A stretch of DNA of 64,000 nt from JAUYQR01 sp031415015 (GTDB lineage: Bacteria > Pseudomonadota > Alphaproteobacteria > Rhodobacterales > Rhodobacteraceae): assembly GCA_031415015.1 (NCBI GenBank), contig JANOQT010000083.1, forward strand, positions 1 to 64,000, read 5' to 3'. The notes beneath the pieces are model-generated. The model worked only from the letters and a program-made list of their open reading frames with translations. It was not told where the DNA came from and searched no databases. The translations under genes and the position numbers were made by a program. Shown one piece after another: positions 17,509 through 25,767 of this stretch (position 1 is its first letter; every line of letters begins with the position of its first letter).

Positions 17509-18627
17509 TTACACGCGCATCGGCATGACGACATAGACCGCAGATGTGTCATTGCCTTCGCGCATCAGCGTGGGATCGCCGGACGAATTGAACAGGAACA
17601 CGGCATTCTCGCGGTCCACCTGGCTGGCGATTTCCAGCAGGTACTTGGCGTTGAAGCCGATCTCCAGCCGCTCATCGCTGTAGGCGACGGCCAGTTCTTC
17701 TTCGGCCGCGCCAGAATCGGGCGAATTGACCGACAGGATCAGCCGATCCTCATCAAGGCTGAGCTTCACCGCGCGCGAGCGTTCTGACGACACCGTCGCC
17801 ACGCGGTCCACCGCCTTGGCGAATTCTGAGGCGTCCACCTCAAGCCGCTTGGTGTTGCCGGTGGGAATGACGCGGGTGTAATCGGGGAAGGTGCCGTCGA
17901 TGACTTTGGAGGTCAGGGTGATCGCCGGGGTGGCAAAGCGGACCTTCGTTTCCGACACCGAGACGGCAATGGTTGCCTCATCATCGTCCAGCAGCTTGCG
18001 CAACTCTCCCACCGTTTTGCGCGGCACGATCACCCCGGGCATGCCGGTGGCCCCATCGGGCAAGGGTGCATCAATGCGGGCCAGACGGTGACCGTCTGTC
18101 GCCACGCAGCGCAGCACGGGGCCGTTTTCACCGGCAGAGACGTGCATGTAGACGCCGTTCAGGTAATACCGGGTTTCCTCGGTCGAGATCGCAAATTTTG
18201 CCTTGTCAAACAGACGGCGGAGCACCGTCGCCGGGGCCGAGAAGTTCGACGAATACTCGGATGTCGCCATCACCGGAAAGTCTTCTTTCGGCAGGGTGGC
18301 GAGGCTGAAGGTCGACCGGCCAGCGGTGATGGTCAGCCGCCCGGTCGCGGCATCCTCGTTCAGGTTGACCAGCGCGCCGTCCGGCAGTTTGCGGATGATT
18401 TCGTGAAGCATCACGGCGGAAACGGTTGTCGCACCGGGGCGCTCGACCATGGCGGGGGCGCGGTCAAGTACTTCGATGTCCAAGTCGGTGGCGCGGAAGC
18501 TGACGCTGGCAGCCTCTGCCTCGATCAGCACGTTCGCTAGGATCGGAATGGTGTTGCGACGTTCCACCACCGACTGGGCCTGTGCCAGCGCTTTAAGCAG
18601 CGTTGCGCGTTCGATGCTGAGTTTCAT
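17509..18627 (-). CDS. dnaN: DNA polymerase III beta subunit (sliding clamp)
   Basis: A 372-residue clamp that dimerises round DNA and tethers polymerase III and repair proteins. Three repeated clamp domains are seen; it opens with MKLSIERATLLKALAQAQSV and closes with YVVMPMRV as in the family. The ATG at 18627 is preceded by AGGGGGAAGTG, a strong ribosome-binding site. It follows dnaA on the same strand with a gap of about 120 bases. Confidence 0.98.
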   Translation of the reverse strand: MKLSIERATLLKALAQAQSVVERRNTIPILANVLIEAEAASVSFRATDLDIEVLDRAPAMVERPGATTVSAVMLHEIIRKLPDGALVNLNEDAATGRLTITAGRSTFSLATLPKEDFPVMATSEYSSNFSAPATVLRRLFDKAKFAISTEETRYYLNGVYMHVSAGENGPVLRCVATDGHRLARIDAPLPDGATGMPGVIVPRKTVGELRKLLDDDEATIAVSVSETKVRFATPAITLTSKVIDGTFPDYTRVIPTGNTKRLEVDASEFAKAVDRVATVSSERSRAVKLSLDEDRLILSVNSPDSGAAEEELAVAYSDERLEIGFNAKYLLEIASQVDRENAVFLFNSSGDPTLMREGNDTSAVYVVMPMRV

Positions 18628-18748
18628 GTCACTTCCCCCTGCCGGCCCCCGATGAAAGGGACGCCGAATTTACCCGGTTTTCGCCGGTTCACAAGCCTTT
18701 GCCGAGACTTTGGGTGCGATTGCGGGGGCCGTCAAGGCCACCCGGGCA

Positions 18749-20104
18749 TCATCCCTGCAGCAGGCGGCGCAGAAGCTGCAGATCGTCGGAGAGCTGGCTG
18801 TCGAGCGCCATCAGCTCTTCGATCTTGCGGACACCGTGCATGATCGTCGTGTGGTCCCTGCCCCCGAACCGGCGGCCAATTTCGGGCAGACTGCGCGGCG
18901 TCAGCTGTTTGGACAGATACATCGCCACCTGACGCGGTCGCGCGATGTTGCGCAGCCGCTTGGGGCCGATCATGTCGGACAGGCGGATGTTGTAATGTTC
19001 CGCCACCTTGCGCTGAATTTCTTCGATGGAAAGCTTTCGGTCCGAAGACCGAAGGATATCGGCCAGGCAATCCTGCGCCAGATCAAGGGTGATCTCGCGA
19101 CCGACCAGCGACGCAAAAGCGAACAGGCGGGTCAGCGCGCCTTCCAGAATGCGGACGTTCGAAGTGATGCGGTGCGCCAGGAATTCCAGCACACCGTCGG
19201 CAAGGACAAGGCCGCGATACTGGCTGCGATAATACTCGACCTTTTGTTGCAGGATGCCGAGGCGAAGTTCGTAGTCGGTCGGGTGCAGGTCAACAACCAG
19301 ACCGCACTGCAGGCGCGATTTGATGCGGTCCTCAAGATCCTTGATCTCGCCCGGGGCGCGGTCGGCAGAGATGACGATCTGCTTGTTCTGGTCAACCAGT
19401 GCATTGAAGGTGTGGAAGAATTCCTCCTGCGTGGAATCCTTGCCGGCGATGAACTGAACGTCATCGACCATCAGCACATCGACAGACCGGAACAGTTCCT
19501 TGAAATCCATGATCTGCCGTTCACGCAGCGCTTGCACAAAGCGGTACATGAACTGTTCGGCGGACAGGTACAGCACGCGCAGCTCGGGCCGGCGGGTCTG
19601 CAATTCGTGCGCGATGGCATGCATCAGGTGGGTTTTGCCCAGACCGACGCCGCCATACAGGAACAGCGGATTGAAGGTGACGGGACCGCCTTCGGCCACC
19701 CGGCGGGCGGCGGCATGGGCCAATTCGTTCGGCTTGCCGACAACAAAGCTGTCAAAGGTAAAGCGGGCATCAAGCGGCGCACCCGGCAGCTCTTCATCAG
19801 AATTTGCCCGGGACCGAATCGGCTTCACGGGGGCGCGCGGCGCTGGTGCCCGGCCTTGTGCCGCGACACCGACGGCGAATTCGATGCGGTCGACGGATTC
19901 TCCGGCCGTGATAAGCTGAGCGCGGATGTGATCCGAGTAGTTGCGCTGCACCCAGTCACCAAAGAATATCGTCGGCACTTCGAACCTTGCGACGCCATTC
20001 GTCAGGAGCGACAGCTTCAGGGGTTCAATCCAGGTCACGTAGTTGTTCTTGCCCACGCGCTGGATCAATTCTTCACGCACCTGGCCCCACGTTTCGTTCG
20101 TCAT
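18749..20104 (-). CDS. dnaA: Chromosomal replication initiator DnaA
   Basis: A 451-residue AAA+ initiator that binds DnaA boxes at oriC and loads the helicase. Domain I begins with WGQVREELIQRVG; the AAA+ core has Walker A GGVGLGKTHLMHAI (about 150) and Walker B VLMVDDVQFIAGK (about 213); domain IV ends with the DnaA signature GGRDHTTIMHGVRKIEEL (about 418). I chose the ATG at 20104 since the protein then opens with the normal MTNETWGQV; the frame is open to 20209 but the extra residues do not resemble DnaA. No DnaA boxes were spotted in the 536 bases upstream. Confidence 0.97.
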   Translation of the reverse strand: MTNETWGQVREELIQRVGKNNYVTWIEPLKLSLLTNGVARFEVPTIFFGDWVQRNYSDHIRAQLITAGESVDRIEFAVGVAAQGRAPAPRAPVKPIRSRANSDEELPGAPLDARFTFDSFVVGKPNELAHAAARRVAEGGPVTFNPLFLYGGVGLGKTHLMHAIAHELQTRRPELRVLYLSAEQFMYRFVQALRERQIMDFKELFRSVDVLMVDDVQFIAGKDSTQEEFFHTFNALVDQNKQIVISADRAPGEIKDLEDRIKSRLQCGLVVDLHPTDYELRLGILQQKVEYYRSQYRGLVLADGVLEFLAHRITSNVRILEGALTRLFAFASLVGREITLDLAQDCLADILRSSDRKLSIEEIQRKVAEHYNIRLSDMIGPKRLRNIARPRQVAMYLSKQLTPRSLPEIGRRFGGRDHTTIMHGVRKIEELMALDSQLSDDLQLLRRLLQG

Positions 20105-20569
20105 TCTGTCCAGACCTGCCCAATTTTCTATCCTGCGGGTCTTCCGCAAGCCGCGCACAACGCACATTCTTCCGTACAAGCCGCTTCGCTCAGGCGTGAA
20201 CCGCAGCACTTCCCAGATGATGGGAAGCGTGCCGGATCAGCTTTTCAAGGGACAGGAAACGCCAGATCAGAAGCCGCCGAAAATTCGGCAGGCTGACCAT
20301 CGCGCATTCGGGGCGGCTTGGTTGCCGCCTTCCAAATCTTTGATCTCAAACATAAAACTCAGATAACTCGGCGGCAGCCGAACGGTTCTGTGCAGCAGTT
20401 TTCTGTTTGCGATCCGTTCTTGTCCCCCAAGACGAAGTGACTCGCATCCCAAGGCTAGCAAGGCGGCAGCGGGCTCTGCAACCGAACATCTCGCTTGACA
20501 GGCCTTCCCGGAAATCGAATCCGAAGGGGTGTGCAAATCGGCAACGGGGCGCCGAACAAAGGCGACGTG

Positions 20570-20587
20570 GAGGCGTAAAAACGCCTC
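20570..20587 (-). terminator. Second rpsT terminator hairpin with T-run in the loop
   Basis: Read on the minus strand, GAGGCGT, a loop of four T, and ACGCCTC form a perfect 7-base-pair stem. It abuts the hairpin at 20588-20614 with no gap. A backup terminator or a 3'-end stabiliser for rpsT mRNA. Confidence 0.55.
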
Positions 20588-20614
20588 AGGGCGCAACCCT
20601 TGCGGGAGCGCCCT
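20588..20614 (-). terminator. rpsT terminator hairpin
   Basis: AGGGCGC and GCGCCCT form a 7-base-pair outer stem with an inner CCC/GGG pairing, 27 bases downstream of the rpsT stop on the minus strand. The T-rich GAGGCGTTTTT follows directly, giving an intrinsic-terminator layout. Confidence 0.7.
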
Positions 20615-20640
20615 GTCGCAAATCCAGTCTGTACAGAAGG

Positions 20641-20910
20641 TCAGGCGGTCGGCAGTGCCTTAACACGCGACGCGAGGCGGGACATCTTGCGCGCAACGGT
20701 GTTCTTGTGAAGCACGCCTTTCGATACGCCGCGGTCCAGTTCCGGCTGTGCCGCTTTCAGCGCAGCGGCGGCGGCATCAGTGTTGCCGGCCGTCAACGCC
20801 TCTTCAACCTTGCGCAGGAAGGTACGGATCCGCGAGCGGCGGGCTTTGTTCACGGCATAACGCGCTTCGGACTGACGAGCGCGTTTCTTGGACTGGGCGG
20901 TATTGGCCAT
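20641..20910 (-). CDS. rpsT: 30S ribosomal protein S20
   Basis: An 89-residue, lysine/arginine- and alanine-rich helical protein that binds 16S rRNA early in 30S assembly. It opens with MANTAQSKKRARQSEARYA and has the family GVLHKNTVARKMSRLASRV segment near the C-terminus. Full length. AGGAAG lies 6 bases before the ATG. It is monocistronic: its own leader contains an inverted repeat (20923-20957) and two hairpins follow its stop. Confidence 0.97.
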   Translation of the reverse strand: MANTAQSKKRARQSEARYAVNKARRSRIRTFLRKVEEALTAGNTDAAAAALKAAQPELDRGVSKGVLHKNTVARKMSRLASRVKALPTA

Positions 20911-20922
20911 GGGCTTCCTATA

Positions 20923-20957
20923 GGTCTTTCGGTTTCAAACTGTTCGCACGAAAGACC
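20923..20957 (-). promoter_or_regulatory. Inverted repeat in the rpsT leader
   Basis: GGTCTTTCG (20949-20957 on the minus strand) can pair with CGAAAGACC (20923-20931) across a 17-base loop, ending about 12 bases before the rpsT start codon and next to its ribosome-binding site. It could be a leader structure for autogenous control of S20; that is inference. Confidence 0.4.
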
Positions 20958-21055
20958 AAAGGCCCCGGCCGGACGGTCGGGAATGATTCTTGCCTAAGCG
21001 GGCCCACGCGCATGTGACGGCGGCATATAGAGAAAGGTTGGCGGAAAGGAAAGCG

Positions 21056-21832
21056 CTACTTGTCGCGGAACTGCGGCTGGCGCTTTTCAAGGAAGGCGGC
21101 CATGCCTTCCTTCTGATCCTCGGTCGCAAACAGCGCGTGGAACATCCGGCGTTCGAAGAGCAGGCCTTCTTGCAAGGTGGATTCCTCGGAACGATTGACG
21201 CATTCCTTGACGACCATCGCGGTGATCGCCGATTTCTCGACGATCTTGGCTGCGGACTTCATCGCCTCTTCCATCAGGGATTTGACCGGCACCACACGAC
21301 TGACAAGGCCGCAGCGTTCGGCTTCGGCGGCGTCCATGAAGCGGCCGGTCAGGTGCATGTCCATGGATTTGGATTTGCCGACGGCGCGGGTCAGCCGCTG
21401 TGTGCCGCCCATCCCGGCAACGATGCCCAAATTAATCTCGGGCTGGCCGAATTTTGCGGTGTCTGCGGCGATGATGAAATCGCACAGCATGGCCAGTTCG
21501 CAACCGCCACCAAGGCAATAGCCGGAAACTGCGGCGATGATCGGCTTGCGGACGCGAGCAATCGCCTCGGCTTCGGGGCCGAAAAGGTTGTCGAAAAACA
21601 CGTCGGTGAAGGTCTTTCCAGCCATTTCGCGCACGTCGGCCCCGGCGGCGAAGGCTTTCTCCGATCCGGTCAGAACGATACAGCGCACCTTGTCATTGGC
21701 ATCTGCGGCGGTGACGGCAGCCGCCAGTTCGCGCATCAGTTGCGAGTTGAGGGCGTTCAGGGCATCGGGTCGATTGAGCCGGATGAGGGCGACGTAATCC
21801 TCGATCTCGACGATCAGCGTGTCGTAGGCCAT
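21056..21832 (-). CDS. Enoyl-CoA hydratase (crotonase family)
   Basis: A 258-residue crotonase that adds water to trans-2-enoyl-CoA in beta-oxidation. The substrate site shows AFAAGADVREMAG (about 60-72), the oxyanion-hole region CLGGGCELAMLCD (about 105) and both catalytic glutamates are in place in the CELAM and GQPEINLGIVAGMGGTQRL segments. The ATG at 21832 has GGAG 9 bases upstream; the frame runs on to 22114 but over mutM sequence. It lies 58 bases downstream of the mutM stop on the same strand, likely one transcription unit. Confidence 0.93.
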   Translation of the reverse strand: MAYDTLIVEIEDYVALIRLNRPDALNALNSQLMRELAAAVTAADANDKVRCIVLTGSEKAFAAGADVREMAGKTFTDVFFDNLFGPEAEAIARVRKPIIAAVSGYCLGGGCELAMLCDFIIAADTAKFGQPEINLGIVAGMGGTQRLTRAVGKSKSMDMHLTGRFMDAAEAERCGLVSRVVPVKSLMEEAMKSAAKIVEKSAITAMVVKECVNRSEESTLQEGLLFERRMFHALFATEDQKEGMAAFLEKRQPQFRDK

Positions 21833-21890
21833 GGGCGGCTCCGCTGTTTCAGGTCGGGTAAGTCGTAGCACCAAACCGGGCGATGGCAAA

Positions 21891-22742
21891 TCATGTCTGG
21901 CAACTGGGGCACCAGAAGGAGGAGCGGCCGGATTGCACGGTGCGGATGATGGTGCCCGTGCAGCCGGGGGTTTCGCAGATCTGGCCTGCGCGGTCATAGA
22001 CCTGAAAATGCTTCTGGAAATAGCCCAGTTCGCCATCGGCCTGCCGGAAATCGCGCAGGGAGGAGCCGCCAGCTTCGATCGCTTCGGCCAGAACCTCGCG
22101 GATGATCGGGACAAGGGCGGCGACGGCGGGTTTCTTCAGGCTGCCCGCAAGGCGCAAGGGGCTGATCCGGGCGCGGTAGAGGGTTTCACAGACGTAGATG
22201 TTGCCAAGCCCCGCGACGAGGCGCTGGTCGAGAAGCGCTGATTTGATCGGCGTGTTGCGGCCCTGCAGGCGGGTGGCGAGGTAGGGTTCGTTGAAATCAT
22301 TGCCGAAAGGCTCGGGGCCAAGGCTGGCAAGGAGGGGATGTGTTGAAGCACTGGCGGTGAGCATCAGATCCATCGCGCCAAAGCGGCGGGCATCGTTGAA
22401 GGTGATCCGCGCGCCGTTGCCCATGTGCAGGACGACATGGTCATGCTTTTGCGGCGCGGGGTGGTCGTGGTGGAATTGACCGATCTGCGCGCCAGAGATC
22501 AGCATCCGGCCCGACATGCCGAGATGGATCAGCAGGGTTTCACCGGAAGTGAGGTCAGCAAGCAGGTATTTGGACCGGCGGCGCAACGCGATAACCTGCT
22601 GGTCGGTCAGACGCTCGGCCATCCGGTCCGGCAGGGGCCAGCGCAAATCGGGACGGTTCACTTCGGCCAGGGTGATGATCTGGCCTTCCATCACGGGCGA
22701 AAGACCCCGGCGGACGGTTTCGACTTCGGGAAGTTCGGGCAT
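21891..22742 (-). CDS. mutM: Formamidopyrimidine-DNA glycosylase
   Basis: A 283-residue base-excision repair enzyme that removes oxidised purines such as 8-oxoguanine and nicks the DNA. The start at 22742 gives the required N-terminal PELPEVETVRRGL (proline 2 is the catalytic nucleophile, with E3). The lysine of RRRSKYLL near residue 57 and the C-terminal zinc finger with C-x4-C and C-x2-C (CETPGC, then CPSC) are intact. The start regions of mutM and ubiE diverge over 82 bases. Confidence 0.96.
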   Translation of the reverse strand: MPELPEVETVRRGLSPVMEGQIITLAEVNRPDLRWPLPDRMAERLTDQQVIALRRRSKYLLADLTSGETLLIHLGMSGRMLISGAQIGQFHHDHPAPQKHDHVVLHMGNGARITFNDARRFGAMDLMLTASASTHPLLASLGPEPFGNDFNEPYLATRLQGRNTPIKSALLDQRLVAGLGNIYVCETLYRARISPLRLAGSLKKPAVAALVPIIREVLAEAIEAGGSSLRDFRQADGELGYFQKHFQVYDRAGQICETPGCTGTIIRTVQSGRSSFWCPSCQT

Positions 22743-22824
22743 GGTCCCTCTGGGGCAGTTCGGCGCATTGCAGGTGCAGACTGGCCGTCTATAAGGAGGG
22801 GCAACGACGAGGACCGCAAGCCCG

Positions 22825-23571
22825 ATGAGTGACGAACCCACGACCCATTTCGGATTTCAGGACGTGCCGGAGGCTGAAAAAGCCGGAATGGTGCATGGCG
22901 TGTTCAGCCGGGTGGCGTCGAAGTACGATGTGATGAATGACCTGATGTCGGGCGGCGTGCATCGGCTGTGGAAAGACGCAATGATGGATTGGCTGGCACC
23001 CCGGTCCGGCCAGCGGTTGCTGGATGTGGCGGGGGGCACCGGCGACGTGGCGTTCCGGTTCCTCAAACGGGCATCTGGGGCGACGGCGGTGGTCTGCGAC
23101 CTGACCGAACCGATGCTGATCGAAGGCCGCAAGCGGGCCGAGGCCGAACGTCAGGCGGATCGGTTGGATTGGGTGGTCGGCGACGCGATGGCGCTGCCGT
23201 TCGCAGACAACAGTTTCGATGTTTACACGATTTCATTCGGCATCCGGAACGTGACGCGGATCGGCGACGCGTTGACCGAGGCTTACCGGGTTCTGAAACC
23301 TGGCGGACGGCTGATGGTGCTGGAGTTCTCTCGTATTCCGAATGATTTGATGCAGAAGGCCTATGATCTGTATTCGTTCAATGTGATCCCCGCGATGGGG
23401 CAGGTCGTGGCCGGGGACCGGGGAAGTTATCAGTATCTGGTCGAATCGATCCGCAAGTTTCCAGATCAGGAGACGTTTTCCAGCATGATCAGCACGGCGG
23501 GGTTCGGGCAGGTGAAATACCGCAACCTGACGATGGGCGTGGCCGCCCTGCATTCCGGCTGGAAGCTGTGA
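22825..23571 (+). CDS. ubiE: Ubiquinone/menaquinone biosynthesis C-methyltransferase
   Basis: A 248-residue SAM-dependent C-methyltransferase of ubiquinone synthesis. Family blocks are VFSRVASKYDVMNDLMSGG (about 27-45), the SAM-binding LLDVAGGTGDVAFRFL (about 66), and GGRLMVLEFSRIP (about 163). Its TGA overlaps the GTG start of ubiB (GTGA at 23568-23571), so the two are translationally coupled. Length normal. Confidence 0.96.
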   Translation: MSDEPTTHFGFQDVPEAEKAGMVHGVFSRVASKYDVMNDLMSGGVHRLWKDAMMDWLAPRSGQRLLDVAGGTGDVAFRFLKRASGATAVVCDLTEPMLIEGRKRAEAERQADRLDWVVGDAMALPFADNSFDVYTISFGIRNVTRIGDALTEAYRVLKPGGRLMVLEFSRIPNDLMQKAYDLYSFNVIPAMGQVVAGDRGSYQYLVESIRKFPDQETFSSMISTAGFGQVKYRNLTMGVAALHSGWKL

Positions 23572-25100
23572 GGGGGCCGCACAACATCATCCGGCTGGTC
23601 CGCACTGGTGCCACGCTGGAACGGACCGGTGCGATGGATGTGGTGCTGGAAGCGTTCCGCGCACCGCCACGCCTGCGCTTTGCGGCGCGGATGCTGGGCT
23701 GGCCGTTCAAGTGGCTGGGGCTGAAGGGCGACCCTTTGCTGCCGCCTGCGACACGGGCGCTGACCGCGCTGGGGCCGGCGTACATCAAGTTCGGGCAGGT
23801 CCTGTCGACACGCCCCGACATTGTGGGCGACGAGTTGGCGGTGCAGTTGAAGTATCTGCAGGACAAGCTGCCCCCCTTCCCGACCGCGATTGCCAAGCAG
23901 ATGATCGAGGCAGAGCTGGAACTGCCACTGGACCAGCTGTTTTCCGAGTTTTCCGAACCGGTCGCGGCGGCCTCCATTGCACAGGTACACCGGGCGCGGC
24001 TGGTGGACACGGGCGAGGATGTGGCGGTCAAGGTGCTGCGCCCGGGGATCGAGAGGGCCTTCCGCAAGGATATCGACGCGTTCTATCTGGCCGCGCGCGG
24101 GATCGAATTGCTGGCCCCCGCAGCACGCCGTTTGCGCCCCATGGATGTCATCACGCATTTCGAAGGCGTGGTGATGGGCGAGTTGGACCTGCGGCTTGAA
24201 TCCTCGGCTGCGGCAGAGTTCGGGTCGAACACGGCCAAGGATGAAGGCTTTCAGGTGCCCAAGCCCTACTGGTTCCTGTCCAGCCGCAATGTGATGACGC
24301 TGGGCTGGGCCGAAGGGATCGGGCTGAACGACAATGACGCGATTGATGCGGCGGGCCATGATCGCAAGGTACTGGGAACACGGGTGCTGCACCTGTTCCT
24401 GAACCACGCGCTGCGCGACGGGTATTTCCATGCGGACATGCATCAGGGCAACCTCAAGATCGCGGCGAATGGCGACATCATTGCCTATGATTTCGGGATC
24501 ATGGGGCGGATCGACGAATACACCCGTCGCGTCTATGCCGAGATTCTGTTCGGTTTCATCCGCAAGGATTACCGCCGGGTGGCCGAAGTGCATTTCGAGG
24601 CGGGCTACGTGCCTGCGGACCGCGACATCGACGAGTTTGCGCGCGCCCTGCGGGCTGTGGGCGAGCCGATCTTCGGCATGGATGCCAGCCGGATTTCGAT
24701 GGCGCGGCTGCTGGCCTATCTGTTTGAGGTGACGGAACGTTTCGGCATGGAAACGCGGACCGAGCTGATCTTGTTGCAGCGCACCATGGTGGTGGTCGAA
24801 GGCGTGGCGCGGTCGCTTGACCCGCATATCAACATCTGGGAAGTCGCCAAGCCCATCGTCGAAGGCTACATCAAGCAGAACATCGGCCCGAAAGCCCTGT
24901 TGCGCGATCTGGCCAAGACAGCACGGGTTCTGGCCCGCTTTGGCCCAAAGCTGCCTGCATTGGTCGAAGCACAGCTGATCCGCACCGGGAACCCGTTGAC
25001 GCCAGAGCCGAGCCATCGGCGCGGCTGGCACCCCGCGATCTGGGGGCTGCTGATTGCTGCGGCCTTTGCTGGCGGCGTGCTGGCGCGGGGATTGTTCTGA
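23568..25100 (+). CDS. ubiB: Ubiquinone biosynthesis protein UbiB (ABC1/ADCK-like kinase)
   Basis: A 510-residue atypical kinase-like ATPase needed for ubiquinone synthesis at the inner membrane. The ADCK signature KFGQVLSTRPDIV (about 75-87), the alanine-rich ASIAQVHRARL loop (about 137), AVKVLRPGIERAF, HADMHQGNLKI (about 290) and the metal-binding YDFGIMGRI (about 305) are all present, and a C-terminal hydrophobic anchor lies at about 487-508. Start is the GTG overlapping the ubiE stop. It ends 3 bases from the convergent flgD gene. Confidence 0.95.
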   Translation: MRGPHNIIRLVRTGATLERTGAMDVVLEAFRAPPRLRFAARMLGWPFKWLGLKGDPLLPPATRALTALGPAYIKFGQVLSTRPDIVGDELAVQLKYLQDKLPPFPTAIAKQMIEAELELPLDQLFSEFSEPVAAASIAQVHRARLVDTGEDVAVKVLRPGIERAFRKDIDAFYLAARGIELLAPAARRLRPMDVITHFEGVVMGELDLRLESSAAAEFGSNTAKDEGFQVPKPYWFLSSRNVMTLGWAEGIGLNDNDAIDAAGHDRKVLGTRVLHLFLNHALRDGYFHADMHQGNLKIAANGDIIAYDFGIMGRIDEYTRRVYAEILFGFIRKDYRRVAEVHFEAGYVPADRDIDEFARALRAVGEPIFGMDASRISMARLLAYLFEVTERFGMETRTELILLQRTMVVVEGVARSLDPHINIWEVAKPIVEGYIKQNIGPKALLRDLAKTARVLARFGPKLPALVEAQLIRTGNPLTPEPSHRRGWHPAIWGLLIAAAFAGGVLARGLF

Positions 25101-25103
25101 TGA

Positions 25104-25757
25104 TCAGGCTTGAGGCAGACGCAAGCCGGTAACCGCACTGACGGCCACCTCGATACCCCCCTCAAGCACCAGCGTCGTGCCAGCAGCGCCGCCCCGCGCT
25201 TCGATCACACGGGCATAATGTTCAATGGGGCGGCTGTCGATCACGGCATCGCCCTTAAGGCTTTCCAGCGCTATGCTGTAGGTGCCGGTGGGCAACGGAT
25301 CGCCCGCAGCGTCCGCGCCAAGCCATTGATAGGGTGCGGCGCTGACCGGAATTTCCTCGCGTGAAACGAGGTTGCCCTGCGCGTCCTTGACCACGACAAC
25401 AGCGCTGGTCGCACCTGCGGCCGGGTTCGGCGACAAGGTGACGGGGCTGCCGTCATAGTGGACGGGGCTGTTGGTCCGCGCCTCCTGACCAACCCAGCCA
25501 GCCATTTCAGACATGCCCATCTGCGAGAACCGCCCCATCATCTCGGCCAGAAGCTGATTTGTCTGCACTTGCTGTTCGACGCCCGAAAACGTGGCAAGTT
25601 GCACAGCGTAATCGCTTGAATCGATCGGGTTCAGCGGATCCTGATTCTGCATTTGCACGGTCAGCATTTTCAGGAAGGTGGTGAAATCCGACGTGATCTT
25701 GCTGGTTTGCGCAGAAGCGGCAGGGGGCATGGCGGTGGTGACGGCAGTTACATCCAT
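25104..25757 (-). CDS. flgD: Flagellar hook capping protein FlgD
   Basis: A 217-residue scaffold that caps the growing hook and allows FlgE to assemble. The N-terminal conserved block FLKMLTVQMQNQDPLNPID and the following DYAVQLATFSGVEQQVQTN are clear (about 30-70); the rest is a beta-rich domain. The ATG at 25757 has AAGGAT 8 bases before it. It follows fliK on the same strand by 10 bases. The hook gene flgE itself is not in the window. Confidence 0.92.
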   Translation of the reverse strand: MDVTAVTTAMPPAASAQTSKITSDFTTFLKMLTVQMQNQDPLNPIDSSDYAVQLATFSGVEQQVQTNQLLAEMMGRFSQMGMSEMAGWVGQEARTNSPVHYDGSPVTLSPNPAAGATSAVVVVKDAQGNLVSREEIPVSAAPYQWLGADAAGDPLPTGTYSIALESLKGDAVIDSRPIEHYARVIEARGGAAGTTLVLEGGIEVAVSAVTGLRLPQA

Positions 25758-25767
25758 GGCAAAATCC

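Larger units (their letters stand above)
20105..20640. other. 536-base intergenic region between dnaA and rpsT
   Basis: Contains the dnaA promoter region and, at its right end, the rpsT terminator hairpins. I looked for TTATCCACA-like DnaA boxes and for an AT-rich unwinding element and found neither, so it does not look like oriC. No ORF with a good start is present. Confidence 0.6.

Noticed and set aside
18710..20296. 528-codon plus-strand open frame opposite dnaA
   Set aside because: Shadow of dnaA; no ribosome-binding site or recognisable protein.
20105..20640. oriC next to dnaA
   Set aside because: No DnaA boxes and no AT-rich unwinding element seen.
23466..25031. 521-codon minus-strand open frame opposite ubiB
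   Set aside because: Shadow of ubiB; the plus-strand frame is a complete UbiB.
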